In this document: positions 1 through 5,408 of the stretch, in pieces
Layout: every line of letters begins with the position of its first letter
Numbering within the stretch: position 1 is the stretch's first letter
Assembly: GCA_934553285.1 (NCBI GenBank)
Contig: CAKTFD010000115.1
Location: forward strand, 1-5,718
Length of the DNA: 5,718 bases
Source: an uncultured Faecalibacterium sp.
GTDB lineage: Bacteria; Bacillota; Clostridia; Oscillospirales; Ruminococcaceae
Direction of reading: 5' to 3'
The notes under the pieces: generated by a model
What the model saw: the letters and a program-made list of their open reading frames with translations, nothing else
Database searches by the model: none
What the model was told of the DNA's origin: nothing
Translations under genes and position numbers: made by a program

Positions 1-32
1 TTTCGTTGGTACTATAATAACAGATAATTTTG

Positions 33-53
33 TGATATAAAATAGCATTTTAT
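33..53 (+). promoter_or_regulatory. Candidate extended -10 promoter overlapped by a palindrome, upstream of the AraC-family gene
   Basis: The 70 bases before the regulator gene are AT-rich, in contrast to the gene. TG at 33-34, one base, then TATAAA at 36-41 forms an extended -10 element; no good -35 is visible 17 bp upstream. A perfect 7-bp inverted repeat with a 3-base centre, ATAAAAT at 37-43 and ATTTTAT at 47-53, overlaps this -10. It could be an operator, for example for autoregulation. An alternative -10, TATAAT at 13-18, would have its -35 outside the window. Inference from sequence only. Confidence 0.35.
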
Positions 54-72
54 TGATTAGAGGTGTCAGATA

Positions 73-912
73 TTGCTTTTTGACTGGAACACCATTGCCG
101 CACCGGCGGCGCTGCTGGATATACAGCTCTCCGCCCCCCGCACCCTGTCCGGCGAGGGGCTGTGGGTCTGCCTTGTTTCCAGCGGAAAGTGCATCGCCTC
201 GCTGCCCGGGGCGGAACCTGCCAGCTCGGCCCTGGTGCTGCCGCCGCAGGCGGTGGCGGCAGGGCAGCTGATCCTGAGCCGCGCCCCGCTGACCCTGGTG
301 CCGGACGGCCCCTGCCATCTGCTGTGCATCCAGCTGACCGGGCAGGCCAGCGTGCAGTTCCTGCGCGGGCTGCAGGAGCTGCCCTACCTTGCCAAAGGTG
401 AGACCTGCCCCGCTGCCGCTGAGCTGATGGACCGCCTGGCGGAGGAAAAAGTCTCCCACAGCCGCGCCCGCAGCCAGCTGGCCTTTGCTCTGCTGTGTGA
501 GCTGGCAGATGCGGACAGCGCCGCGCCCGCCCTGCCGCCGCTGGTACAGGCCGCCATCGAGGACATCCGTGCAAACTACGCGGGCCTGTACGGGGTGGAG
601 GAACTCAGCGAGCGGCTGGGGGTGTCCAAGAGCCATCTGGTGCGCACCTTTACCGCCGCCGTGGGGGTACCTCCGGGCAAATACCTGACCACCGTGCGCA
701 TCGAGGCTGCCCAGCGGCTGCTGCTGCACCGGGAGTATACCCTGGATGTGGTGGCCAGCCTGTGCGGTTTTTCCGGGGCCAACTATCTGTGTCGGGTGTT
801 CAAAAAAGAGACCGGCCAGTCCCCTGCACAATGGCGGGCACTGACCGGTCGCGCCGCGCAGGCCGGGCTTTCGCCCGAAGAGACCCTGCGCGAACAGGAA
901 ATGTATATTTAA
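73..912 (+). CDS. AraC-family transcriptional regulator
   Basis: A 279-residue DNA-binding regulator with the usual two-part build of the AraC/XylS family. Residues 1 to about 110 are probably a cupin-like sensor domain of unknown ligand. Residues about 157-257 form the AraC domain with two helix-turn-helix units: GVEELSERLGVSKSHLVRTF at 174-193, and 224-255, which carries the family hallmark CGFSGANYLCRVFKKETGQS followed by PAQWR. The start is TTG at 73, chosen because AGAGGTG at 59-65 sits 7 bases upstream; no ATG competes in this frame near it. A short 20-residue tail follows the DNA-binding domain. The gene ends 6 bp from the stop of the convergent MATE transporter. AraC proteins often control transporters or sugar and stress genes, but the target here is unknown. 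The family call is secure; the role is not. Confidence 0.93.
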   Translation: MLFDWNTIAAPAALLDIQLSAPRTLSGEGLWVCLVSSGKCIASLPGAEPASSALVLPPQAVAAGQLILSRAPLTLVPDGPCHLLCIQLTGQASVQFLRGLQELPYLAKGETCPAAAELMDRLAEEKVSHSRARSQLAFALLCELADADSAAPALPPLVQAAIEDIRANYAGLYGVEELSERLGVSKSHLVRTFTAAVGVPPGKYLTTVRIEAAQRLLLHREYTLDVVASLCGFSGANYLCRVFKKETGQSPAQWRALTGRAAQAGLSPEETLREQEMYI

Positions 913-918
913 GATGGG

Positions 919-2226
919 TCAGAGGGCCTTGGCCTTTTTCCGGCCACGGCGCAGCAAAAACAAGGTCAGCAGCGCCGTGAGCAGCTCCGATGCCGGGAAC
1001 GCCGCCCACACGCCTTTCATGCCGAACAGTGCGCTCAGCACCAGCGAGCAGGCCACGATAGCCACCATGCCGCGGCAGATGGAGGTGGCGGAGGCTTCCG
1101 CCGGGCGGTTGACGGCGCTCAGGTAGCCCGCCGCCATGATGTTGAACCCTGCAAAGAAGTACCCCACAAAGTACATTCGCATCCCGGTATGGGCAAACTG
1201 CGCCATCTGTGCCGAGTTTTCACTGTTGAACCAGCTTACAAAGGTATCGGTCATGCCGAACACTGCAGCGTACAGCACAGCCGCCAGCACCACTGCGGTG
1301 CCGCTGCCCAGCAGCAGCAGTTTTCTGGCTCCGGCATGGTCGTTTTTGCCGTAGCAGTGGCTCACCAGCGGCTGCGCACCCTGTGCCACGCCGTTGAAGA
1401 TGGCGGTAGCCACCAGCGCAAAGTTTGCCACCACGCCATAGGCCGCTACGCCCACATTACCGGCCAGCCCCAGCAGCAGGAAGTTGAACACGGTGGTGGT
1501 CACGCCGGAAGAAAGCTCCCCCACAAAACCGGAGATGCCCAGCTGACAGCTCTGCACCAGCAGCTTTGCCGAGGGCAGCTGCCGCACGAACTGCAGACTG
1601 TTCTCCTTTTTAAAGAAGTGACGGCTGCAGACGCAGATGCTGATGATGGGCGAGACCGCCGTAGCCAGGCCCGCACCGGCCAGCCCCAGCCCCATGGGGA
1701 ACATAAAGACATAGTCGAACACCACGTTGAACAGGCTGCTGCTCAGGGTCGCCACCATGGCAAGGGAGGGGTCGCCATCGTTGCGGACAAAGGCCGACAC
1801 GATGTAATTGCACATAAAAAAGGGCGTGAACAGCAGGAAGATGCGTGCGTAGGGGATGCCCAGCGCTACGATGCCGGCATCCCCTCCCATGAGCCGCAGC
1901 AGCACCCCAGGTGCAAAGATCCCCACCAGCATCCAGGGGATGGCGGCCAGCACGGCGCAGAGAATGGCGTTGGAAAAATAACGCTGCCCACGGGCATCCT
2001 CCTGCGCCTTTGCGATGGCGTAGCGGGTAGCCGAGCCAAGCGCGATCATGGAGCCGATGGCAAAGATGAAGTTGTAGATCGGCAGGCAGAGGTTCAGCAG
2101 GGTGACACCATCGGTCCCGGCTGCCTGTGAGATAAAATAGGTATCGGCCAGGATGTAGCACGAGGTGCCCAGCAGGCCGAAAATATTCTGAGATACATAT
2201 TTAAAGAACTGTTTTGTCAGATCCAT
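919..2226 (-). CDS. MATE family efflux transporter
   Basis: A 435-residue polytopic membrane protein of the multidrug and toxic compound extrusion family, which exports cationic drugs or metabolites in exchange for Na+ or H+. About 12 hydrophobic segments are visible in two homologous halves. Family features include ILADTYFISQAAGTDG near residues 25-40, RNDGDP at 148-153, the segment 166-192 (FNVVFDYVFMFPMGLGLAGAG...) and the second-half motif GAQPLVSHCYG at 283-293. A basic tail (RRGRKKAK) ends the protein. The start is ATG at 2226, giving MDLTKQFF; AGGG at 2235-2238 within a longer AAGGAAAGGG lies 8 bases upstream. An upstream in-frame start at 2274 lies beside the -10 and is rejected. It is transcribed away from the sugar kinase from its own promoter and converges on the AraC-type gene. 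Length and motifs are normal; the substrate cannot be told. Confidence 0.95.
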   Translation of the reverse strand: MDLTKQFFKYVSQNIFGLLGTSCYILADTYFISQAAGTDGVTLLNLCLPIYNFIFAIGSMIALGSATRYAIAKAQEDARGQRYFSNAILCAVLAAIPWMLVGIFAPGVLLRLMGGDAGIVALGIPYARIFLLFTPFFMCNYIVSAFVRNDGDPSLAMVATLSSSLFNVVFDYVFMFPMGLGLAGAGLATAVSPIISICVCSRHFFKKENSLQFVRQLPSAKLLVQSCQLGISGFVGELSSGVTTTVFNFLLLGLAGNVGVAAYGVVANFALVATAIFNGVAQGAQPLVSHCYGKNDHAGARKLLLLGSGTAVVLAAVLYAAVFGMTDTFVSWFNSENSAQMAQFAHTGMRMYFVGYFFAGFNIMAAGYLSAVNRPAEASATSICRGMVAIVACSLVLSALFGMKGVWAAFPASELLTALLTLFLLRRGRKKAKAL

Positions 2227-2264
2227 GCACTTTTCCCTTTCCTTGTTGCTGCATACATTTGGGC

Positions 2265-2293
2265 ATTGTAGCACATCTGCCGCAGCAAGTCAA
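2265..2293 (-). promoter_or_regulatory. Promoter of the MATE transporter gene
   Basis: Read on the minus strand there is a -35 TTGACT (plus 2288-2293), a 17-bp spacer and a -10 TACAAT (plus 2265-2270). This is close to the sigma-A consensus. Transcription would start near 2258, leaving a leader of about 30 bases with the AAGGAAAGGG ribosome binding site before the ATG at 2226. Confidence 0.78.
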
Positions 2294-2331
2294 CCACAAA
2301 ACCGGCCCATCACCGTATAAAAGATTCCCTG

Positions 2332-2360
2332 TTGCGCACGGCGCGCTGCGGGTGTATACT
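2332..2360 (+). promoter_or_regulatory. Promoter of the sugar kinase gene
   Basis: TTGCGC at 2332-2337, a 17-bp spacer and TATACT at 2355-2360 form a plausible sigma-A promoter, with a start expected near 2367. It is divergent from the MATE promoter; the two -35 elements are about 40 bp apart. The same -35 sequence, spacing and a CGCTGCGGG string recur in the promoter of the downstream phosphatase gene. Confidence 0.6.
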
Positions 2361-2370
2361 GAACCTTGCC

Positions 2371-2411
2371 GCGCTGTGCGCTGCATCAGGGGATGCAGGC
2401 GGGCACAGCGC
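2371..2411 (+). promoter_or_regulatory. Large stem-loop in the 5' leader of the sugar kinase mRNA
   Basis: The arms GCGCTGTGC (2371-2379) and GCACAGCGC (2403-2411) are perfectly complementary over 9 bp. Nested within them are CTGCATC (2381-2387) and GATGCAG (2392-2398), a 7-bp stem with a 4-base loop; a small asymmetric internal loop separates the two stems. It begins a few bases after the predicted transcription start and ends about 14 bases before the ribosome binding site. No U-tract follows, so it is not an intrinsic terminator. It may stabilise the mRNA, control translation, or act as a DNA operator. Confidence 0.55.
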
Positions 2412-2438
2412 ATTGGAACGCGGAAAGGAAGGATCTCT

Positions 2439-3407
2439 ATGTCTGGCAGCACCCTGTTTTCCATCGGCGAAGCGCTGATCGATATGATCCCCTCCCGGGT
2501 GGGGTGCGCCTTTGAGGCGGAGACCGCTTTCAGCCCCCGGGTGGGCGGTGCACCGGCCAATGTCTGTGCAGCCTTTGCCCGGCTAGGCGGCCAGAGCGCA
2601 TTATTGAGCCAGCTGGGGGAGGATCCCTTTGGGCATAAGATCGCCCAGACGCTCGCCGCCTGCGGCATCGACCTGTCGCACCTGGCATTCACCGATAAAG
2701 CCAGCACGGCGCTGGCCTTTGTCAGCCTGCAGGAGGACGGCGGCCGCACCTTTACCTTCTGCCGCAAGCCCTCGGCTGATCTGCTGTACACCCCGGAGCA
2801 GCTCGACCCGGCCTGGCTCCAGCAGGCGTTCGCCCTGCATTTTGGCAGCGTTGCGCTGGTGGACAGCCCCATGCGCTATGCCCATCTTGCCGCCATCTCC
2901 GCCGCACGGCAGGCCGGTGCCATCCTCAGTTTTGCCCCCAGGCTGCGCTTTTCCCTCTGGCCGGACGGGGAGATGCTGCGCCAGACGGTGCTGCTGTTTG
3001 CCCGCCTGACCCATATCCTGGAACTCTCGGAGCAGGAGCTGCCCTTCCTCACCGGCAAAAACGAGATCGAAACCGCCCTGCCTCAGCTGTTTGCCGGAGA
3101 TGTACAGCTTGTGCTGTACACCTGCAGCCGCGGGGCGTGGGCCTATACCCGCGCCACCAGCGCACATGCCCGCAGCCCCAAAATCCGGGCAGTGGATACC
3201 AGCGGCGCAGCGGATGGCTTTATCGGTTCCTTTCTGTGGCAGCTGCAGCGGGACGGCGTGACTGCCGACAAGCTGGCATCCCTCTCCCGCCGCCGTCTGG
3301 AAGCGTATCTTGCCTTTTCCAACCGCTTCTGTGCCATCAGTATGCAGCACCACGGTGCCATTGAAAGCTACCCCACACTGGATCAGCTGGAAGCGGCCTC
3401 CCTGTAA
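2439..3407 (+). CDS. PfkB-family carbohydrate kinase, fructokinase-like
   Basis: A 322-residue cytoplasmic sugar kinase of the ribokinase/PfkB family, closest in style to bacterial ScrK-type fructokinases (ATP-dependent phosphorylation of fructose to fructose 6-phosphate). The N-terminal GEALIDMIP (10-18) and signature 1, GGAPANVCAAFARLGG (36-51), are intact, as is RKPSADLLYTPEQL (109-122), typical of fructokinases. The C-terminal signature 2 reads DTSGAADGF (253-261), with the catalytic aspartate D259 kept but GAGD changed to GAAD. Other motifs also deviate: APR at 166-168 where relatives have DPN, and TCSRG at 228-232 where TKGxxG is usual. The start is ATG at 2439 with AAGGAAGGA at 2425-2433; a longer in-frame extension back to 2214 crosses the promoter and leader hairpin and is rejected. 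It is monocistronic or loosely linked to the next gene. Fold and family are sure; fructose as substrate and full activity are inference. Confidence 0.9.
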   Translation: MSGSTLFSIGEALIDMIPSRVGCAFEAETAFSPRVGGAPANVCAAFARLGGQSALLSQLGEDPFGHKIAQTLAACGIDLSHLAFTDKASTALAFVSLQEDGGRTFTFCRKPSADLLYTPEQLDPAWLQQAFALHFGSVALVDSPMRYAHLAAISAARQAGAILSFAPRLRFSLWPDGEMLRQTVLLFARLTHILELSEQELPFLTGKNEIETALPQLFAGDVQLVLYTCSRGAWAYTRATSAHARSPKIRAVDTSGAADGFIGSFLWQLQRDGVTADKLASLSRRRLEAYLAFSNRFCAISMQHHGAIESYPTLDQLEAASL

Positions 3408-3429
3408 TCGTGCGCTGCAAGGCTGCCTC

Positions 3430-3458
3430 TTGCGCTGCGGGCAGAAGTATGATACGAT
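3430..3458 (+). promoter_or_regulatory. Promoter of the PAP2 phosphatase gene
   Basis: TTGCGC at 3430-3435, a 17-bp spacer and TACGAT at 3453-3458, with an extended -10 TG at 3450-3451. It lies just after the kinase stop, where no convincing terminator is seen, so the phosphatase may also receive read-through from the kinase. Confidence 0.55.
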
Positions 3459-3497
3459 GAAATAATGATGCCCCACCACTCTGACAGGAGGAAAAAG

Positions 3498-4034
3498 ATG
3501 CCCTTTGAGTTTGCTTTTCTGGATTGGCTGTATCAGTTCCGCAACCCGGTGCTGAATGCATTGTCCATCTTTTTTGATTCCGCCGGTGCCCACGGCGAGA
3601 TCTGGATCGCGTTTACTTTATTACTGCTGGCGTTCCGCCGCACCCGCAGAGCCGGTGCCGCCATGGCGGTGGCGCTGGTGCTGTATATGGCCGCGGGGCA
3701 CTTTTTCCTCAAGCCGCTGTTTGCCCGCCCCCGCCCCTGCGATGTGAACACGGCCATCACCATGCTGGTCCCCCGCCCGCACGGGCACTCCTTCCCTTCC
3801 GGACACACAGCCTCGGCAGTGGCGGCGGCCTTTGCGCTCTGGCTGCAAAACCGGAAGCTGGGCACACCGGCGCTGGTGCTGGCGGCGTTTATCGCCTTTA
3901 CCCGGCTGTACCTCTATGTGCACTTCCCCACCGATATCCTGGGCGGCATCGTGCTGGGGCTTGCGCTCGGTGCGGCAGCGTCCGGAATCGTGAACCATCT
4001 GGCAAATCGCCATGTGAAAAAACAGATCGTATAA
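3498..4034 (+). CDS. PAP2 superfamily membrane phosphatase (undecaprenyl-diphosphatase-like)
   Basis: A 178-residue integral membrane protein of the type 2 phosphatidic acid phosphatase superfamily. All three catalytic motifs are present: K72-x6-R79-P80 (KPLFARPRP), P100-S-G-H103 (SFPSGHTASA) and TR-x5-H-x3-D at 135-146 (TRLYLYVHFPTD), which carries the second catalytic histidine H142 and its partner D146. Several hydrophobic helices flank them. Relatives dephosphorylate lipid pyrophosphates at the outer face of the membrane, such as undecaprenyl diphosphate during recycling of the cell-wall carrier (BcrC/YbjG type), or phosphatidic acid. The start is ATG at 3498 because a perfect AGGAGG at 3486-3491 lies 6 bases before it; an upstream ATG at 3465 would place that site inside the gene. 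A terminator follows 2 bases after the stop. Family certain; the exact lipid substrate is not shown. Confidence 0.93.
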   Translation: MPFEFAFLDWLYQFRNPVLNALSIFFDSAGAHGEIWIAFTLLLLAFRRTRRAGAAMAVALVLYMAAGHFFLKPLFARPRPCDVNTAITMLVPRPHGHSFPSGHTASAVAAAFALWLQNRKLGTPALVLAAFIAFTRLYLYVHFPTDILGGIVLGLALGAAASGIVNHLANRHVKKQIV

Positions 4035-4036
4035 CA

Positions 4037-4073
4037 AAAAGCTGCTGTACAAAGGCTGTACGGCAGCTTTTTT
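4037..4073 (+). terminator. Rho-independent terminator of the PAP2 gene
   Basis: AAAAGCTGCTGTAC (4037-4050) pairs with GTACGGCAGCTTTT (4058-4071) as a 14-bp stem with a 7-base loop, ending in TTTTTT (4068-4073). The one non-Watson-Crick position is T4046 with G4062: a G-U wobble on the plus-strand RNA but an A-C mismatch on the other strand, so the structure is built for plus-strand RNA. Confidence 0.92.
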
Positions 4074-4110
4074 GCAAAGGAAGATGCAGTCTGCCCGCAA
4101 AAAAGGCAAC

Positions 4111-4160
4111 AAAAAGCAGGCAGTGTCGTGGAAAGGAGGAAGAAAGCGACACTGCCTGCT
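4111..4160 (-). terminator. Leftward terminator hairpin with an anti-Shine-Dalgarno loop
   Basis: AGCAGGCAGTGTCG (4115-4128) and CGACACTGCCTGCT (4147-4160) form a perfect 14-bp inverted repeat with an 18-base spacer. On the minus strand the stem is followed at once by TTTT and then GTTGCC, a terminator layout; on the plus strand no T-run follows. The minus-strand loop is pyrimidine-rich and contains CCTCCTTTC (complement of 4131-4139), the same string as the 3' tail of 16S rRNA. It may end the transcript of the XRE regulator gene some 450 bases away, or of an unrecognised small RNA. Confidence 0.7.
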
Positions 4161-4498
4161 GTATAGGAACCCCTGAACATTGCGGCTTGATCAGGAGGGA
4201 TTTGGTAGTCTGCCCGCCGTTCTGGCTATTGCCTCGCATAGAAACGGGAGACAGTTTTTTTATGGGCCTGCTGTGCGCCGCTGCTGCGGCCGCACCTGCA
4301 GGAAAGATCTGCCTGCATGGGCATTGCGGGGAGAGCTTTTCGGAGGTTATGGGGGGAGGTCCGTTCCGTTCTCCCTGAGTGCACCCTTATTATGCCAGAC
4401 AATCGTGGCATTTTTTTGTGGGAAATTTGAACAGATTGAAAATAAACGCCCTTCTCGCTCGGTGCCGCCCACGCAGCGGGGCTGCTGCAAAAAATAAA
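4161..4498. other. Gene-poor, hairpin-rich intergenic stretch
   Basis: No recognised gene. A 58-codon plus-strand frame could begin at TTG 4202, three bases after AGGAGG (4193-4198), and run to TGA 4376-4378, 13 bases before a terminator; its protein has no family I recognise. Structure is dense. GTCT/CCCG (4208-4216) can pair with CGGG/AGAC (4245-4252) before a T7 run (4255-4261), a weak terminator. GTGCGCCGC (4273-4281) pairs with 4286-4295 with one bulged base. TGCAGG (4297-4302) pairs with CCTGCA (4312-4317). GCAGC/GCTGC forms a small stem at 4473-4485. The stretch could be a structured RNA, a small gene or a decayed gene; the sequence does not decide. Confidence 0.5.
4392..4417 (+). terminator. 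Rho-independent terminator, plus strand
   Basis: ATGCCA (4392-4397) and TGGCAT (4406-4411) form a 6-bp stem with an 8-base loop followed by a run of seven T (4411-4417). The stem is short but the T-run is strong. It has no confident gene upstream on this strand; it would end whatever is transcribed from the 4161-4390 stretch, including the short frame that stops at 4378. Confidence 0.6.
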
Positions 4499-4594
4499 GG
4501 GGCTGTTGCACATGCTTTTGCTTTGGGTATTGATACTGCTGGATTCCTACGCATATTCGTACAAAAACAGAGGCTTTCGCTGGTGCAACAGCCC
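4499..4594. mobile_element. MITE-like 96-bp element with 12-bp terminal inverted repeats
   Basis: GGGCTGTTGCAC (4500-4511) is matched perfectly in inverse by GTGCAACAGCCC (4583-4594). TAAA directly precedes position 4499 (4495-4498) and TAAA directly follows 4594 (4595-4598), which looks like a 4-bp target duplication, with one unpaired G at 4499. The TGTTGCA core is also found at the ends of some insertion sequences, such as IS6-family members. No transposase is encoded in 96 bp, so this would be a non-autonomous or internally deleted copy. It sits 12 bases beyond the stop of the XRE regulator gene. The repeat is certain; mobility is inference. It could instead be a structured RNA closed by a terminal stem. 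Confidence 0.5.
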
Positions 4595-4610
4595 TAAACC
4601 CTGCTTATGT

Positions 4611-5204
4611 TTACTGAGGCACAGGGCCTAACCCCAAAGTTCCAGCCAGCATAAAGGCACCAAATATCAGAGCAACTATTCCCAAGCCGGCAAGGGCAAT
4701 CAAAAAGGTTTGGTGGCAAGACTGGCCTTTGCACTTTCGGTATATAGCGTATCCCAGCAGCACAAGGAACGAGAGGATTGCTATCAATGGGAGAATTATC
4801 CCCACTACTGTAAAAAGAAAGGTGTCGAGCCGCCATCCGATATTATCCAGATATAGAATGAAAATTATGGCAACTGTAAGGCATCCAATAATTAAGAAAA
4901 CATTTTTTCTCTCCTGCTGAATTTGCTTCTCTGCAAAATTTAACGCATTGTTCACAATTTCATTGTTCATCGCGATAGACATCTCTGATTCATCTATCCT
5001 TTCGGATTTCATAAGTTCTGCAACACTGACATCTAAAGCTGCGGCCAATGGCTCGATGGTATTGATGTCGGGGAACCCCACACCTCTTTCCCAGCGGCTG
5101 ATAGCTTTATCGGTCACATTCAATTTTGCGGCTAGGTCAGCTTGTGTCATTTTCTTGTCTTTGCGGCACTGGGCGATAAATGTACCAAACTTCTGTGAAT
5201 CCAT
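4611..5204 (-). CDS. XRE-family HTH regulator with C-terminal membrane domain
   Basis: A 197-residue protein. Residues about 6-65 are a Cro/C1-type helix-turn-helix domain: MTQADLAAKLNVTDKAISRW at 19-38, then ERGVGFPDINTIEPLAAALDV and VAELM. Residues 66-100 are a charged linker. Three hydrophobic segments follow (about 101-119, 128-154 and 166-190) with a basic patch YRKCKGQ between the last two, so it should be held in the membrane with its DNA-binding domain in the cytoplasm. This layout is common among Firmicutes regulators of unknown signal. The start is ATG at 5204 with AAGGAGGG (plus 5211-5218) 6 bases upstream. The gene is visibly richer in A and T than the genes at 73-4034, which suggests transfer. 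It lies between a MITE-like repeat and an oriT-like region and may belong to that element. HTH call sure; target unknown. Confidence 0.9.
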   Translation of the reverse strand: MDSQKFGTFIAQCRKDKKMTQADLAAKLNVTDKAISRWERGVGFPDINTIEPLAAALDVSVAELMKSERIDESEMSIAMNNEIVNNALNFAEKQIQQERKNVFLIIGCLTVAIIFILYLDNIGWRLDTFLFTVVGIILPLIAILSFLVLLGYAIYRKCKGQSCHQTFLIALAGLGIVALIFGAFMLAGTLGLGPVPQ

Positions 5205-5226
5205 TTTGCTCCCTCCTTGCCACTAC

Positions 5227-5255
5227 AAGATAGCACGACTATAAACCATTATCAA
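5227..5255 (-). promoter_or_regulatory. Promoter of the XRE regulator gene
   Basis: On the minus strand, TTGATA (plus 5250-5255), a 17-bp spacer and TATCTT (plus 5227-5232). Transcription would start near 5220, almost at the ribosome binding site, giving a very short leader. Confidence 0.65.
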
Positions 5256-5294
5256 GAAATACCGCGGCTATTTTCGCCGTAAGATACTCTACGA

Positions 5295-5309
5295 ATCGTT
5301 TACAACGAT
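5295..5309. promoter_or_regulatory. Operator-like dyad upstream of the XRE gene
   Basis: ATCGTT (5295-5300) and AACGAT (5304-5309) form a perfect 6-bp inverted repeat with a 3-base centre, a size that suits a dimeric XRE-type protein. It lies 39 bp upstream of the -35 element of the regulator gene. A second short palindrome, AACCGGTT, is at 5310-5317. Binding is inference. Confidence 0.35.
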
Positions 5310-5352
5310 AACCGGTTTGATTTTCAATCTGTATAAGAGAGATTTAGCCGTT

Positions 5353-5408
5353 TCCCTGCGTACGTGCGTACACGCTCCGCAGGGATTCTAAGGGGCTTGA
5401 CCCCTTAG
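5353..5408. repeat. Two adjacent perfect hairpins left of the oriT-like site
   Basis: TCCCTGCG (5353-5360) pairs with CGCAGGGA (5378-5385) around a 17-base loop. CTAAGGGG (5388-5395) pairs with CCCCTTAG (5401-5408) around the 5-base loop CTTGA. Both are perfect 8-bp stems without a T-run. The first is mutually exclusive with the long-range repeat 5356-5371/5474-5489. Confidence 0.7.

Noticed and set aside
1189..2130. 313-codon plus-strand open frame
   Set aside because: It is antisense to the MATE gene; its histidine, glutamine and glycine rich product shows no domain and there is no suitable ribosome binding site.
2214..2438. N-terminal extension of the sugar kinase
   Set aside because: It would run through the kinase promoter, the leader hairpin and the divergent MATE promoter; family alignment starts at the ATG at 2439 with a strong ribosome binding site.
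3412..3440. Terminator between kinase and phosphatase
   Set aside because: GCAAG/CTTGC (3417-3433) gives only a 5-bp stem and no T-run follows; it also overlaps the phosphatase promoter.
2601..3593. 330-codon minus-strand open frame
   Set aside because: It is antisense to the sugar kinase and PAP2 start, a typical GC-rich shadow frame with low-complexity composition.
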